Shown piece after piece: positions 9,618 through 18,842 of a DNA stretch of 64,000 bases; position 1 is the first letter of the stretch, and each line of letters begins with the position of its first letter. Source of the DNA: Winogradskyella costae (GTDB taxonomy: Bacteria > Bacteroidota > Bacteroidia > Flavobacteriales > Flavobacteriaceae); contig NZ_JABFDK010000003.1 of NCBI RefSeq assembly GCF_013403865.1, forward strand, positions 62,001 through 126,000, written 5' to 3'. A model generated the notes under the pieces. That model was not told the origin of the DNA and made no database searches. It worked only from the letters and a program-made list of their open reading frames with translations. The position numbers and the translations under genes were made by a program.

Positions 9618-11477
9618 ATGTCAGAACAGACTAATTATACTGAAGATAACATACGCTCACTCGATTGGAAAGAACACATCCGAATGCGACCTGGTATGTA
9701 TATCGGTAAATTAGGTGATGGTTCATCTCCAGATGATGGTATCTATATTCTTTTAAAAGAAGTGTTGGACAATTCCATTGATGAATATGTGATGGGAGCA
9801 GGTAAGACCATTGAAATTTCTATTCAAGGTGAACGCGTTATCGTTCGCGATTACGGTCGTGGTATTCCGCTAGGGAAAGTGGTAGACGTGGTGTCTAAGA
9901 TGAATACAGGTGGAAAGTATGATTCTAAGGCTTTTAAGAAATCTGTAGGTTTAAATGGTGTTGGTACAAAAGCTGTAAACGCCTTATCCTCTTATTTTAG
10001 AGTTGAATCTACCAGAGATAGTAAATCGGCATCAGCAGAATTTGAGCAAGGGAATCTTACCAATCAAGAGTTGTTAGAGGATACATCCCGAAGAAAAGGA
10101 ACGAAAGTGTCTTTTATTCCAGATGAAATTATATTTAAAAATTATAAGTATCGAAGCGAGTACGTCGTTAAGATGCTTAAAAACTATGTGTACTTAAACC
10201 CAGGATTAACTATTGTTTTTAATGGTGAAAAGTTTTATAGTGAAAACGGCTTAAAGGATTTGCTGTCTGAGAACATAAATGAATCAGATATGTTATATCC
10301 TATCATTCACATAAAGGGTGAAGATATCGAAGTCGCCATAACACATAGTAAAACACAATATAGCGAAGAATATCATTCATTTGTTAATGGACAAAATACA
10401 ACTCAGGGAGGAACGCATTTAGCAGCTTATAGAGAGGCTATTGTTAAGACTATTCGAGAATTTTACGGTAAAAGCTATGAAGCTTCGGACATTAGGAAGT
10501 CGGTGGTTACCGCCATTGCTATTAAAGTAATGGAGCCTGTCTTTGAAAGTCAGACAAAAACAAAATTAGGATCTACGGATATGGGAGGTGAGTTGCCAAC
10601 GGTTAGAACTTATATCAATGATTTTGTAAAAACATATTTAGATAATTTTTTACATAAAAATCCGGATTCAGCAGAAAAACTTCAGCGTAAAATCCTTCAG
10701 GCCGAACGCGAACGCAAGGAATTGTCTGGTATTCGAAAATTAGCAAAAGATAGAGCAAAGAAGGCAAGTCTTCATAATAAAAAACTACGTGACTGCCGTG
10801 TGCATTTTGGGGATATTAAACATGATCGAAATTTAGAATCGACTTTATTTATAACAGAGGGAGATTCAGCATCCGGTAGTATTACAAAGTCCCGCGATGT
10901 AAATACACAAGCTGTTTTTAGTTTAAAAGGGAAACCGTTAAATTGCTATGGCTTAAGCAAGAAGATCGTTTATGAAAATGAAGAATTTAACCTTTTGCAG
11001 GCGGCTTTAAACATTGAGGAGTCTCTTGAGGATTTGCGTTATAATAATGTGGTGATAGCAACTGATGCCGATGTGGATGGTATGCATATTCGCTTGTTGT
11101 TAATTACATTTTTCTTGCAGTTTTTTCCGGAAGTTATAAAAGATGGTCATTTGTATATTTTACAAACTCCGTTATTTAGGGTTCGAAATAAAAAGGAAAC
11201 CATCTATTGTTATTCTGAAGAGGAACGTCGACATGCTATGGAAAAATTAAAGCCTAAGCCAGAAATTACACGATTTAAGGGTTTGGGGGAAATTTCTCCA
11301 GATGAATTTGTGCATTTTATAGGTGAAGATATTCGTTTAGATCCGGTAATGTTAGATAAAGATATGTCTATTGAGGAGTTGTTGTCTTTTTATATGGGTA
11401 AAAATACACCTACGCGCCAAGAATTTATTATTGACAATCTTAAAGTTGAACTTGATGTTGTTGAGGATACATTATGA
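9618..11477 (+). CDS. parE: DNA topoisomerase IV subunit B
   Basis: The 619-residue ATPase subunit of type IIA topoisomerase IV, which unlinks daughter chromosomes. It shows the GHKL ATPase motifs [10 protein letters not shown] (~residue 50), GRGIP and [13 protein letters not shown], then the TOPRIM motifs [10 protein letters not shown] (~414) and TDADVDGMH (~482). Its length and the lack of the long insertion seen in many GyrB proteins favour ParE, and the matching A subunit lies two genes downstream. Its stop codon overlaps the start of the next small gene in ATGA, showing translational coupling. Confidence 0.95.
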   Translation: MSEQTNYTEDNIRSLDWKEHIRMRPGMYIGKLGDGSSPDDGIYILLKEVLDNSIDEYVMGAGKTIEISIQGERVIVRDYGRGIPLGKVVDVVSKMNTGGKYDSKAFKKSVGLNGVGTKAVNALSSYFRVESTRDSKSASAEFEQGNLTNQELLEDTSRRKGTKVSFIPDEIIFKNYKYRSEYVVKMLKNYVYLNPGLTIVFNGEKFYSENGLKDLLSENINESDMLYPIIHIKGEDIEVAITHSKTQYSEEYHSFVNGQNTTQGGTHLAAYREAIVKTIREFYGKSYEASDIRKSVVTAIAIKVMEPVFESQTKTKLGSTDMGGELPTVRTYINDFVKTYLDNFLHKNPDSAEKLQRKILQAERERKELSGIRKLAKDRAKKASLHNKKLRDCRVHFGDIKHDRNLESTLFITEGDSASGSITKSRDVNTQAVFSLKGKPLNCYGLSKKIVYENEEFNLLQAALNIEESLEDLRYNNVVIATDADVDGMHIRLLLITFFLQFFPEVIKDGHLYILQTPLFRVRNKKETIYCYSEEERRHAMEKLKPKPEITRFKGLGEISPDEFVHFIGEDIRLDPVMLDKDMSIEELLSFYMGKNTPTRQEFIIDNLKVELDVVEDTL

Positions 11478-11950
11478 GAACAGATAACAGAGAAATAAAA
11501 AGCACCATAATCTCTATTTATTTTATATTGATAATCGCGGCGATTTTGTTAGCTACGGTATTTAGGTCTTATAATTTAGTTGAGGGAAGCTCGCTTTACG
11601 TATTAATAGGTTTGTTGGTTGCTGTAGTGATTGTGCATTTTATAGCAAGATTTTTTGAGTATGACAGCGATGGTGCGCAAGTTATAATTACAAATAGCGG
11701 ATTGATACTTACAGATTATTTAAACTATAGAGAAAACAAGATTGAAATTCCTAGAGGGAAATTATCGGGTTATAAAATTCACAACTATTACTTTTATAAA
11801 AGTTTGGTTATTTATGTGTCGCATAGTAATGGGAAAATAGAGAAAGAGCGATTTAATATTACGCTTCTAAAGTATAAGAAAGTGAAGTATGTTAGGCAAT
11901 CTCTGCGTAAGATTATAAAAGAAAATAAAAGCATAAAGTTGGATAGATGA
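11474..11950 (+). CDS. Small membrane protein coupled between parE and parC
   Basis: A 158-residue protein with two adjacent membrane helices near the N-terminus (about residues 11-27 and 38-58, the second rich in Val/Ile) and a basic, beta-rich soluble C-terminal half that resembles a small PH-like domain in layout. It overlaps the end of parE by four bases (ATGA) and the start of parC by four bases (ATGATAG), so translation of all three is probably coupled. I do not recognise the family by function. Its position raises the question of whether it tethers or regulates topoisomerase IV, but co-location alone does not show this. Confidence 0.85.
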   Translation: MRTDNREIKSTIISIYFILIIAAILLATVFRSYNLVEGSSLYVLIGLLVAVVIVHFIARFFEYDSDGAQVIITNSGLILTDYLNYRENKIEIPRGKLSGYKIHNYYFYKSLVIYVSHSNGKIEKERFNITLLKYKKVKYVRQSLRKIIKENKSIKLDR

Positions 11951-14595
11951 TAGAAGAACATGAGGAGTTGTTAAACGAAGATAATGGTAGCCAAGAGACT
12001 ATTACTAAGGTTACCGGAATGTATAAGGAATGGTTCTTAGATTATGCATCTTATGTAATTTTAGAACGTGCTGTACCAGCAATTGAAGATGGTTTTAAAC
12101 CTGTGCAGAGACGTATTATGCACTCCATGAGGGATTTAGATGATGGTCGTTATAATAAAGTAGCCAATATTGTGGGGCATACCATGCAATACCATCCTCA
12201 TGGTGATGCTAGTATTGCTGATGCTATGGTGCAAATTGGTCAGAAAGATTTGCTTATAGACACGCAGGGTAACTGGGGAAATATTTTAACAGGTGACCGT
12301 GCGGCGGCCTCAAGGTATATTGAAGCAAGGCTTTCTAAGTTTGCATTAGATGTTGTCTATAATCCTAAAATTACAGAATGGCAAGCGTCATATGATGGTA
12401 GGCGTAAAGAGCCAGTTAATTTACCGGTAATGTTCCCATTATTGTTAGCGCAAGGAGGAGAGGGAATTGCCGTTGGTTTGTCTACAAAAATTTTACCTCA
12501 TAATTTTATTGAGTTAATCGATGCTTCTATTAAACACTTAAAGGGAAAACGCTTTACGATTTTACCAGATTTTCCAACAGCGGGTATAGCGGATTTCACC
12601 AATTATAATGATGGTTTACGTGGGGGAAAAGTGCGTGTACGTGCGCTAATTTCACAACGTGATAAAAACACCTTGATGATTACCGAAATCCCGTTCGGTA
12701 CAACAACGTCTTCGCTTATCGATTCTATTCTTAAAGCGAACGATAAAGGCAAAATAAAAATAAAAAAAATAGAAGATAACACGGCTGCGGAAGTAGAGAT
12801 TTTAATCCACTTGCCTGCAGGTTTGTCACCAGATAAAACGATTGATGCACTTTACGCTTTTACAAGTTGTGAGACCTCAATTTCTCCTTTGGGTTGTGTA
12901 ATTGAGGACAACAAACCTTATTTTGTTGGGGTTACTGAAATGCTTCGCCGATCTACCGATAATACCGTAGAGCTTTTAAAGAGCGAATTAGAAATACGAC
13001 TCGATGAGTTCCAAGAGCAATGGCATTTTGCGTCTCTAGAGCGTATTTTTATCGAAAAAAGAATTTATCGCGATATTGAAGAAGAAGAAACTTGGGATGG
13101 GGTTATTGATGCCATTGATAGAGGATTGCAACCGCACATTAAACATTTAAAGCGCGCTATCACTGTTGAGGATATTACACGTTTAACTGAGATTAGAATT
13201 AAGCGTATTTCTAAGTTTGATATCGATAAAGCACAGCAAAAGATTGATGCTTTGGAAGATCAAATAGCTGAAGTAAAACATCACTTAGCAAACCTAATCG
13301 ACTATGCCATAGCGTATTTTGAAAGATTGAAAAAAGAGTACGGAGAAGGTAAAGAACGCAAAACAGAAATCAGAATTTTTGATGACGTAGATGCTACTAA
13401 AGTAGTGATTAGGAATACAAAGCTCTATGTTAATCGAGAGGAAGGGTTTATTGGTACAGCTTTAAAGCGCGATGAGTATGTTTGTGATTGTAGTGATATC
13501 GATGATATTATAGTGTTTACTAATCAGGGAACTATGATGGTGACTAAGGTAGACACTAAAACCTTTATAGGGAAGAATATTATTCATGTCGCTGTTTTTA
13601 AGAAAAAAGACAAGCGAACTATTTATAATTTAATTTATCGTGACGGCAAAGGTGGTCCTTCGTATGTAAAACGATTTGCTGTAACTAGTATGACCCGAGA
13701 TCGCGAATATGATTTAACTAACGGAAGTAAGGGGTCTGCATTATGGTATTTTTCAGCCAATCCTAACGGGGAGGCAGAAGTTGTGACTATTATGTTGCGC
13801 CAAGTTGGTAGTATAAAGAAACTGAAATGGGATTTAGATTTTGCCGACGTTTTAATTAAGGGTAGAGCCTCTAAAGGTAATGTTGTTACTAAATATGCTA
13901 TTAAGCGTGTAGAGTTGAAAGAGAAAGGTGTGTCTACTTTAAAGCCTCGAAGAATTTGGTTTGATGATACGGTTCAGCGATTGAACGTTGATAATAGAGG
14001 CGGGTTGATCGGTGAATTTAGAGGAGAGGATAGACTTCTAATTATTAATCAATCTGGAATTGTAAAAACTATTATTCCTGAACTAACAGCGCATTTTGAT
14101 AGTGATATGATTGTTATGGAAAAGTGGGTTCCGAAAAAACCAATTTCGGCTATTTACTATGATGGGGAAAAAGAACGCTATTATGTAAAGCGTTTTATAA
14201 TAGAGCAAGAAGGTAAGGAAGAGGATTTTATTTCGGATCATCCAGATTCTCAATTGGAGATTGTTTCAACCGATTGGAGGCCGATGGTAGATGTGGAATT
14301 TACCAAAGAACGTGGTAAAGATCGTAAACCAAATATGGAAGTTAACCTTGAAGAATTTATTTCAGTAAAAGGAATTACTGCTCTTGGAAATCAGCTGACT
14401 AAAGATAAAATAAACCAAATTAATTTATTGGATTCGTTGCCTTACGAAGCGCCTATTGAAGTCTCTGCAAATGAGATAGAAGTTATTGGTGAGGAGGTTG
14501 CTGATCGTGGTACGGAATCTAAAAGTGTATCGCAATCTGATGATTCTTCTAAGGATGATGATTTAGATGTTACGGGGCAGCCGACGTTATTTTAA
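11947..14595 (+). CDS. parC: DNA topoisomerase IV subunit A
   Basis: The 882-residue DNA cleavage subunit of topoisomerase IV. The breakage-reunion domain contains KPVQRRIMHSM and the active-site tyrosine Tyr124 in SRYIEARLS. A coiled coil spans roughly residues 410-450, and the C-terminal part (from about 500) is a degenerate beta-pinwheel DNA-wrapping domain. I do not see the GyrA box Q(R/K)RGG(R/K)G, which supports ParC rather than GyrA. The last ~40 residues are acidic and Ser/Asp-rich, probably disordered. The protein is longer than the proteobacterial ParC, as is usual in this phylum. Confidence 0.95.
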   Translation: MIEEHEELLNEDNGSQETITKVTGMYKEWFLDYASYVILERAVPAIEDGFKPVQRRIMHSMRDLDDGRYNKVANIVGHTMQYHPHGDASIADAMVQIGQKDLLIDTQGNWGNILTGDRAAASRYIEARLSKFALDVVYNPKITEWQASYDGRRKEPVNLPVMFPLLLAQGGEGIAVGLSTKILPHNFIELIDASIKHLKGKRFTILPDFPTAGIADFTNYNDGLRGGKVRVRALISQRDKNTLMITEIPFGTTTSSLIDSILKANDKGKIKIKKIEDNTAAEVEILIHLPAGLSPDKTIDALYAFTSCETSISPLGCVIEDNKPYFVGVTEMLRRSTDNTVELLKSELEIRLDEFQEQWHFASLERIFIEKRIYRDIEEEETWDGVIDAIDRGLQPHIKHLKRAITVEDITRLTEIRIKRISKFDIDKAQQKIDALEDQIAEVKHHLANLIDYAIAYFERLKKEYGEGKERKTEIRIFDDVDATKVVIRNTKLYVNREEGFIGTALKRDEYVCDCSDIDDIIVFTNQGTMMVTKVDTKTFIGKNIIHVAVFKKKDKRTIYNLIYRDGKGGPSYVKRFAVTSMTRDREYDLTNGSKGSALWYFSANPNGEAEVVTIMLRQVGSIKKLKWDLDFADVLIKGRASKGNVVTKYAIKRVELKEKGVSTLKPRRIWFDDTVQRLNVDNRGGLIGEFRGEDRLLIINQSGIVKTIIPELTAHFDSDMIVMEKWVPKKPISAIYYDGEKERYYVKRFIIEQEGKEEDFISDHPDSQLEIVSTDWRPMVDVEFTKERGKDRKPNMEVNLEEFISVKGITALGNQLTKDKINQINLLDSLPYEAPIEVSANEIEVIGEEVADRGTESKSVSQSDDSSKDDDLDVTGQPTLF

Positions 14596-14626
14596 GGTGT
14601 TGTAATGCAATGTAATGGTTCTGTAA

Positions 14627-15412
14627 TTATTTCTTTTTAACTGCTTTAAAGTTTAAGAATTCTACAAATAAGGAAAACGCTATTGCAAAATATAGGTAAC
14701 CCTTGGGTATTGCACCAACCGACTGTCCGAAAAACTCAGTATCTGATAGGTGTGCAGCTTCTGTAATTAGCATAAAGCCAATTAAGATGAGGAAGGCGAG
14801 GCCTAGGATCTGTACGCTTGGGTGTTTGTCTATGAATTTTCGAATCGGATTCGCAAAGCCAATCATTATACCAATCGAAATCATTACTGCGATAATCATT
14901 AATACTAAGGTGTAATTATGGTTAGGGTGCAGTCCGTTTGTCATTCCGACAGCGGTTAGTATTGAGTCGATTGAAAAAATAAAATCAATTATAACAATTT
15001 GAATTATAGCGTTGCCAAGTGATTTAATGGGTTTAGATTTTATTTGGTCCTCATCATGAGATGGGTTTTCTACTTTTTCTCGGATTTCAGAGGTACTCTT
15101 GTAAATTAAAAATAATCCTCCAGCAAATAAAATTATAGCTTGCCAGCTAATTCCTATAGATAACCAGTTGGTTTCTATGGTGTAAAAAGGTTTACTAAGA
15201 CCAACCAAAAAAGAAACAAAAAATAATAAGATAATACGCTGCACTAGTGCTAGTAGTAGTCCTGTTCGAGTAGCTTTACTTCTTTGATGTTCGGGTAATT
15301 TGTTGGCGGCTATAGATATAAATACAATGTTATCGATACCGAGTATAATTTCTAAAAACGTTAAAGTAAGCAATGCCATTATAGCATCGGAAGTTAGCAA
15401 GAAGTCGAGCAT
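14627..15412 (-). CDS. TerC-family integral membrane protein
   Basis: A 261-residue protein with about seven membrane helices. It carries two acidic intramembrane motifs typical of TerC/Alx proteins, ILGIDNIVF in the second helix and FIFSIDSILTAVG in the middle, thought to bind a metal ion such as manganese. Members are linked to tellurite resistance, metal homeostasis or loading of metals into exported enzymes; the specific role here is unknown. It starts 4 bases after the lipoprotein gene and forms an operon with it, converging on parC with about 30 bases between the stop codons. Confidence 0.9.
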   Translation of the reverse strand: MLDFLLTSDAIMALLTLTFLEIILGIDNIVFISIAANKLPEHQRSKATRTGLLLALVQRIILLFFVSFLVGLSKPFYTIETNWLSIGISWQAIILFAGGLFLIYKSTSEIREKVENPSHDEDQIKSKPIKSLGNAIIQIVIIDFIFSIDSILTAVGMTNGLHPNHNYTLVLMIIAVMISIGIMIGFANPIRKFIDKHPSVQILGLAFLILIGFMLITEAAHLSDTEFFGQSVGAIPKGYLYFAIAFSLFVEFLNFKAVKKK

Positions 15413-15416
15413 AGTG

Positions 15417-15803
15417 TTATTCTATTTTCGTGGCGGTACCTTTTTCGACTCGTGAAGGTCTGTTAGGTCGCTTAACGGTGAGTTTGTATTCAAAGGTGTA
15501 AGAATCTTCAGAAGTAGATAAAATCTTCATGTGGATAGCTTCTTTTTCGGAATTAGTCGTCGGGTTTAATTTCTTTAATATGAATTCACAATCATTAATC
15601 CATCTAATCGATGATGAATCCGCCTTTTCTTCGTGGTAATCAATGTTGAAATTTTCAGTGCGCTTAAATCTTGAGGTTTGTTCAATGCTATCTATAGTGT
15701 ATGTGAACTCAAAAGTGCCTGTTTTAAAATCTGTGCAATCTCGTTCTATTGAATAGCAGCTGCTTAGTAATACGAGCGATAATAAGGAAAGAAAAAATCT
15801 CAT
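15417..15803 (-). CDS. Small lipoprotein (often mislabelled as topoisomerase IV)
   Basis: A 128-residue lipoprotein: the signal MRFFLSLLSLVLLSSC ends in a good lipobox (LSSC, Cys16), and the acylated protein should be attached to a membrane. The mature part (DCTDFKTGTFEFTY...) is a compact beta-rich domain of a kind widespread in flavobacteria. From memory, its relatives are frequently named DNA topoisomerase IV in databases, presumably because they sit near parC; nothing in the sequence supports topoisomerase activity. It has its own promoter motif and precedes the TerC-family gene. Confidence 0.8.
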   Translation of the reverse strand: MRFFLSLLSLVLLSSCYSIERDCTDFKTGTFEFTYTIDSIEQTSRFKRTENFNIDYHEEKADSSSIRWINDCEFILKKLNPTTNSEKEAIHMKILSTSEDSYTFEYKLTVKRPNRPSRVEKGTATKIE

Positions 15804-15817
15804 ATAAGTGTTTTAAA

Positions 15818-15825
15818 CAAAGATA
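15818..15825 (-). promoter_or_regulatory. Putative -7 element (TATCTTTG) for lipoprotein-terC operon
   Basis: On the minus strand TATCTTTG matches TAnnTTTG and lies 14 bases before the lipoprotein start codon, leaving a leader of only about 8-10 bases if used. Confidence 0.45.
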
Positions 15826-15844
15826 ATGAATAGTATAATTAATA

Positions 15845-16261
15845 TCAGGGCTTGTAACTTTTAAAAGTGCCGTCTTTATAGAATATTACGATTTTGTCAA
15901 TTTCAGAATCAGAATCAGAATTAGAGCTTAAGTCAGGGCTTGGGGTAGAGCTGTTATTAGGGTTTGTTTTATAGGGTTTTGGCTTTGGTTTAATTTCGGT
16001 AATCGTGGGTTGAGGAGTTTCTGTGTTTTTAGGGAGGTTAGGGAACTCTCCCTTTCCGTTCATTAGCCAGTACAGTTCAACTTCAGGATAGGAGTATAGA
16101 ACCTTCATCACAAAGTCTAAGCTGGGTTTGTTTCTGCCGCTTAAAATATGAGAAATACTAGAGCGTTGTACTCCGATTTTCTCGGCAAAACTAGAGGCGG
16201 ATTCACTATAGAAATCGATGACCTTTTGTAGGCGCTCGGTAAATTCTGTGGAGTTTATCAT
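15845..16261 (-). CDS. XRE-family transcriptional regulator
   Basis: A 138-residue regulator with an N-terminal helix-turn-helix (about residues 15-62; SFAEKIGVQRSSISHILSGR), then a Pro/Lys/Ser-rich low-complexity linker and a short C-terminal strand segment (DKIVIFYKDGTFKSYKP). No ligand-binding or peptidase domain is present. It is divergent from an M14 peptidase gene across a 303-base region that holds several TTAC-N4-GTAA boxes, two of them overlapping the -7 elements of the two promoters. This layout suggests autoregulation and control of the peptidase, which is inference. Confidence 0.88.
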   Translation of the reverse strand: MINSTEFTERLQKVIDFYSESASSFAEKIGVQRSSISHILSGRNKPSLDFVMKVLYSYPEVELYWLMNGKGEFPNLPKNTETPQPTITEIKPKPKPYKTNPNNSSTPSPDLSSNSDSDSEIDKIVIFYKDGTFKSYKP

Positions 16262-16292
16262 TGTAAACTTGGGATTAATAATTGTAATGATA

Positions 16293-16300
16293 CAAATGTA
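16293..16300 (-). promoter_or_regulatory. Putative xre promoter -7 (TACATTTG) under an operator-like box
   Basis: TACATTTG on the minus strand, 31 bases before the xre start. It lies inside ATAC-AAAT-GTAA (16290-16301), a one-mismatch copy of the box repeated across this intergenic region. A second inverted repeat, TTGTA-N4-TACAA (16282-16295), overlaps it. Confidence 0.5.
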
Positions 16301-16478
16301 AACAATAGTACTTGTATGGAGTGTTAATATTCTTTAATAATTTCAATTCAGTTAAATAATTAGTTTGATTTTTGCGCTTAATTAACTGAAAATATACATT
16401 TTGTAATAGATTAATTTTATTTTCAAAAAAGTATAGTTGACTTTCGGCTTTAGCAGTGGTAATAGGAATAAATAATGT

Positions 16479-16548
16479 TTACGAATGTAACAATTAGAAC
16501 TCTTTTTTGTGTTTACAATTGTAAAAAATCAAATGATTACATTTGTAA
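16479..16548. promoter_or_regulatory. Cluster of TTAC-N4-GTAA operator-like boxes
   Basis: Three boxes: TTACGAATGTAA (16479-16490), TTACAATTGTAA (16513-16524, within the perfect 14-base palindrome TTTACAATTGTAAA) and TTACATTTGTAA (16537-16548). The third contains a plus-strand -7 element TACATTTG (16538-16545) placed 19 bases before the M14 peptidase start. The repeated two-fold symmetric sequence fits binding of a dimeric helix-turn-helix protein, most simply the adjacent XRE regulator. Confidence 0.6.
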
Positions 16549-16564
16549 CCATTAATTTAGTCAT

Positions 16565-17707
16565 ATGAATTTAAAGTCTTTAAGGCAGATATTTTTAGAG
16601 GTAAAAACACCAAAACTATATGGTCGTTATATCACCAATTCTCACATAGAAAAATGTTTCGATAAATTATCAAAACCTATAATTACAACACTTGGGTATT
16701 CTGTTGAAAACCGACCAATATATAGTTTAAAAATAGGTAACGGACCGGTTAAAATTTTGCTATGGTCGCAAATGCATGGTAACGAATCTACTTCAACTAA
16801 AGCGCTATTTGACTGTTTTAATTTATTTGAATCTGAACATAAGGTTTCTCAACATATTTTAGCACATTGTACCTTGATGGTAATTCCTATATTAAATCCT
16901 GATGGAGCTGAACGTTTCACTCGTATAAATGCTAACGATGTTGATTTAAATAGAGATGCACAAGAATTGTCTCAGCCGGAAAGCCGCATATTACGTCAGG
17001 TATATGACGATTTTAAGCCTGAGTACTGCTTTAATCTTCATGGGCAACGGACTATTTTTAGTGCTGGTGAAACAAATAACGTGGCGACGCTATCGTTTCT
17101 CTCGCCTGCACAAGACAAAGAGCGAACACTGACCGCTAATAGAAAAGTTGCTATGTCTATTATAGCGGAAATAAATCGTTTACTTCAAATTGAAATTCCA
17201 GATGGAATAGGGCGCTATGATGATGGCTTTAATCTCAATTGTGTTGGAGATACATTTCAGAATTTTGGTGTACCTACATTATTATATGAAGCCGGACACT
17301 ATAAAAACGATTATGATAGAGAAGAAGTGAGGCGTTTAATGTTTGTGGCTATTCTGAAGGGGCTCGATGTTATTGCTAATGGAGTGACTAGTGATAAGTA
17401 TAACGCTTATTTTAATATACCAGAAAATGCGAAATGTTTTTATGATGTCATTATAAGGAATGTAAAGCATAAAGAGTTTACTAGTTTGGTGGATATAGCA
17501 ATTCAATATAAAGAGCTTTTGGTAGATGATGAATTAAAATTTGTGCCAGTTGTGGTAGATATCTCAAAGCTGAATAGTAAATACGGTCATAAGGAAATAG
17601 AAGCCAATGGGTTTATTGTAAAGACTCTAGAGGATTCTGAGCTAATTCTCAGTTCCGAAATCGATTTCGTAATTATAAATAATGAAAGAATCTCATTAAA
17701 ATCGTAA
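16565..17707 (+). CDS. M14-family zinc carboxypeptidase
   Basis: A 380-residue metallopeptidase without signal peptide, so probably cytoplasmic. The zinc ligands are His71 and Glu74 in QMHGNES and His159 in NLHGQ; the catalytic Glu242 is in YEAGHY; PDGAERFTRINANDVDLNRD includes the substrate-binding Asn/Arg pair. The catalytic domain takes about 270 residues and is followed by a ~100-residue unassigned domain. Family members cleave C-terminal residues from peptides or murein fragments; the substrate is unknown here. It is divergent from the XRE regulator, and its promoter overlaps the boxes described above. Confidence 0.9.
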   Translation: MNLKSLRQIFLEVKTPKLYGRYITNSHIEKCFDKLSKPIITTLGYSVENRPIYSLKIGNGPVKILLWSQMHGNESTSTKALFDCFNLFESEHKVSQHILAHCTLMVIPILNPDGAERFTRINANDVDLNRDAQELSQPESRILRQVYDDFKPEYCFNLHGQRTIFSAGETNNVATLSFLSPAQDKERTLTANRKVAMSIIAEINRLLQIEIPDGIGRYDDGFNLNCVGDTFQNFGVPTLLYEAGHYKNDYDREEVRRLMFVAILKGLDVIANGVTSDKYNAYFNIPENAKCFYDVIIRNVKHKEFTSLVDIAIQYKELLVDDELKFVPVVVDISKLNSKYGHKEIEANGFIVKTLEDSELILSSEIDFVIINNERISLKS

Positions 17708-17748
17708 AAATATTCAGTTTTAATGCATAATTGTTAATGTAAATGTTC

Positions 17749-17756
17749 TATTTTTG
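17749..17756 (+). promoter_or_regulatory. Putative -7 element (TATTTTTG) for the Lrp-type gene
   Basis: TATTTTTG matches TAnnTTTG, 26 bases before the start codon of the Lrp-type regulator. Confidence 0.4.
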
Positions 17757-17781
17757 CGTTTAGTTTAAAGATATTATAATT

Positions 17782-18261
17782 ATGGCAAAGTTTAAATTAG
17801 ATGAAGTTGATCACCAAATTCTCGATATGCTTATCGATAATACGCGTATTCCTTTTACAGATATAGCAAAGAAATTATTGATTTCTGCTGGTACTGTTCA
17901 TGTGCGTGTAAAGAAAATGGAGGAGGCTGGTATTATTATGGGGTCGTCTCTAACATTAGATTATCAAAAACTCGATTATTCATTTATAGCTTATGTAGGT
18001 GTTTTTCTTCAGAATACATCACAAACTAAATTTGTTTTAGAGCGTATTACAGATATTCCATATGTAACGGTGGCACATATCACTACAGGTAAATTCAATA
18101 TTTTCTGTAAAATAAGAGCAAAAGATACGATGCATGCTAAGGATATTATTTTTATGTTAGATGATATTGATGGTGTTTATAGAACAGAGACGATGATCTC
18201 ATTAGAAGAGAGTCTTAATGATAAAAAACGTTTGATGCATACCATTTTTAATGAATTGTAA
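17782..18261 (+). CDS. Lrp/AsnC-family transcriptional regulator
   Basis: A 159-residue regulator with the Lrp layout: an N-terminal winged helix-turn-helix (LDEVDHQILDMLIDN...TDIAKKLLISAGTVHVRVKKMEEAGII, residues ~4-50) and a C-terminal RAM/AsnC effector domain with its usual GKFNIFCKIRAKD segment. Such proteins form octamers that respond to amino acids. The gene has its own -7 motif and is closed by an intrinsic terminator, so it is probably a single-gene unit. The effector and targets cannot be told from the sequence. Confidence 0.93.
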   Translation: MAKFKLDEVDHQILDMLIDNTRIPFTDIAKKLLISAGTVHVRVKKMEEAGIIMGSSLTLDYQKLDYSFIAYVGVFLQNTSQTKFVLERITDIPYVTVAHITTGKFNIFCKIRAKDTMHAKDIIFMLDDIDGVYRTETMISLEESLNDKKRLMHTIFNEL

Positions 18262-18284
18262 TCAACACAAAATAGATTAACAAC

Positions 18285-18318
18285 AGCCCTTAGTTCTTAT
18301 GACTTAGGGCTTTTTTTT
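18285..18318 (+). terminator. Intrinsic terminator after the Lrp-type gene
   Basis: AGCCCTTAGT (18285-18294) pairs with ACTTAGGGCT (18302-18311) with a single internal mismatch and a 7-base loop, followed by T8. It stands between the Lrp-type gene and the DinB-like gene. Confidence 0.8.
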
Positions 18319-18329
18319 ATTCAACTAGT

Positions 18330-18842
18330 ATGGATTTCGTAAAAATAACAGAATACAACCCTTATTATAGGCCTTATATTGAGGCAACAAATAAAGATTT
18401 GAGTATTATTGAAGGGTTAGAACAGAACTCTGGTGATTTAATTTTTTTTTACTCCAATATTCCACAAGAAAAACACGGGTATTCTTATGCGGAAGGAAAG
18501 TGGACTATAAAGGACGTATTGCTTCATACCATAGATACTGAACGTATTTTTGCTTATAGAGCGTTGCGCATCGCTAGAAAAGACAGCACCCCTTTGGTGG
18601 GTTTTGAGCAAGATGGTTATGTTGTTAGTGCTTTTGCAGAAAAACGTTCTATGCAAAGTCTATTAGAGGAGTATAAATCGGTGAGGAGAGCGACAATTAC
18701 TTTGTTTAATACATTTAATACTGAAACCTTACTTCTTATTGGTGAAGCCTCTGGTTTTCCTGTATCCGTTAGAGCAATTGGTTATATTATAATGGGCCAT
18801 GAAAATCATCACCTTAAAATTATAAAAGAACGTTACCTTTAA
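18330..18842 (+). CDS. DinB-family (DfsB-like) protein
   Basis: A 170-residue four-helix-bundle protein of the DinB/YfiT-like superfamily. The expected three metal-binding histidines are present: one in LLHTIDTERI and two in the C-terminal GHENHHLKII motif. WTIKDVLLH is a typical signature of the family. Members include thiol-dependent transferases that use bacillithiol or mycothiol; Bacteroidota can make bacillithiol, so that role is possible but unproven. The gene ends four bases into the convergent aroB gene, the two stop codons overlapping. Confidence 0.85.
   Translation: MDFVKITEYNPYYRPYIEATNKDLSIIEGLEQNSGDLIFFYSNIPQEKHGYSYAEGKWTIKDVLLHTIDTERIFAYRALRIARKDSTPLVGFEQDGYVVSAFAEKRSMQSLLEEYKSVRRATITLFNTFNTETLLLIGEASGFPVSVRAIGYIIMGHENHHLKIIKERYL

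Noticed and set aside
15417-15803. Naming this gene as topoisomerase IV
   Set aside because: Lipoprotein signal, small size and no topoisomerase motif.
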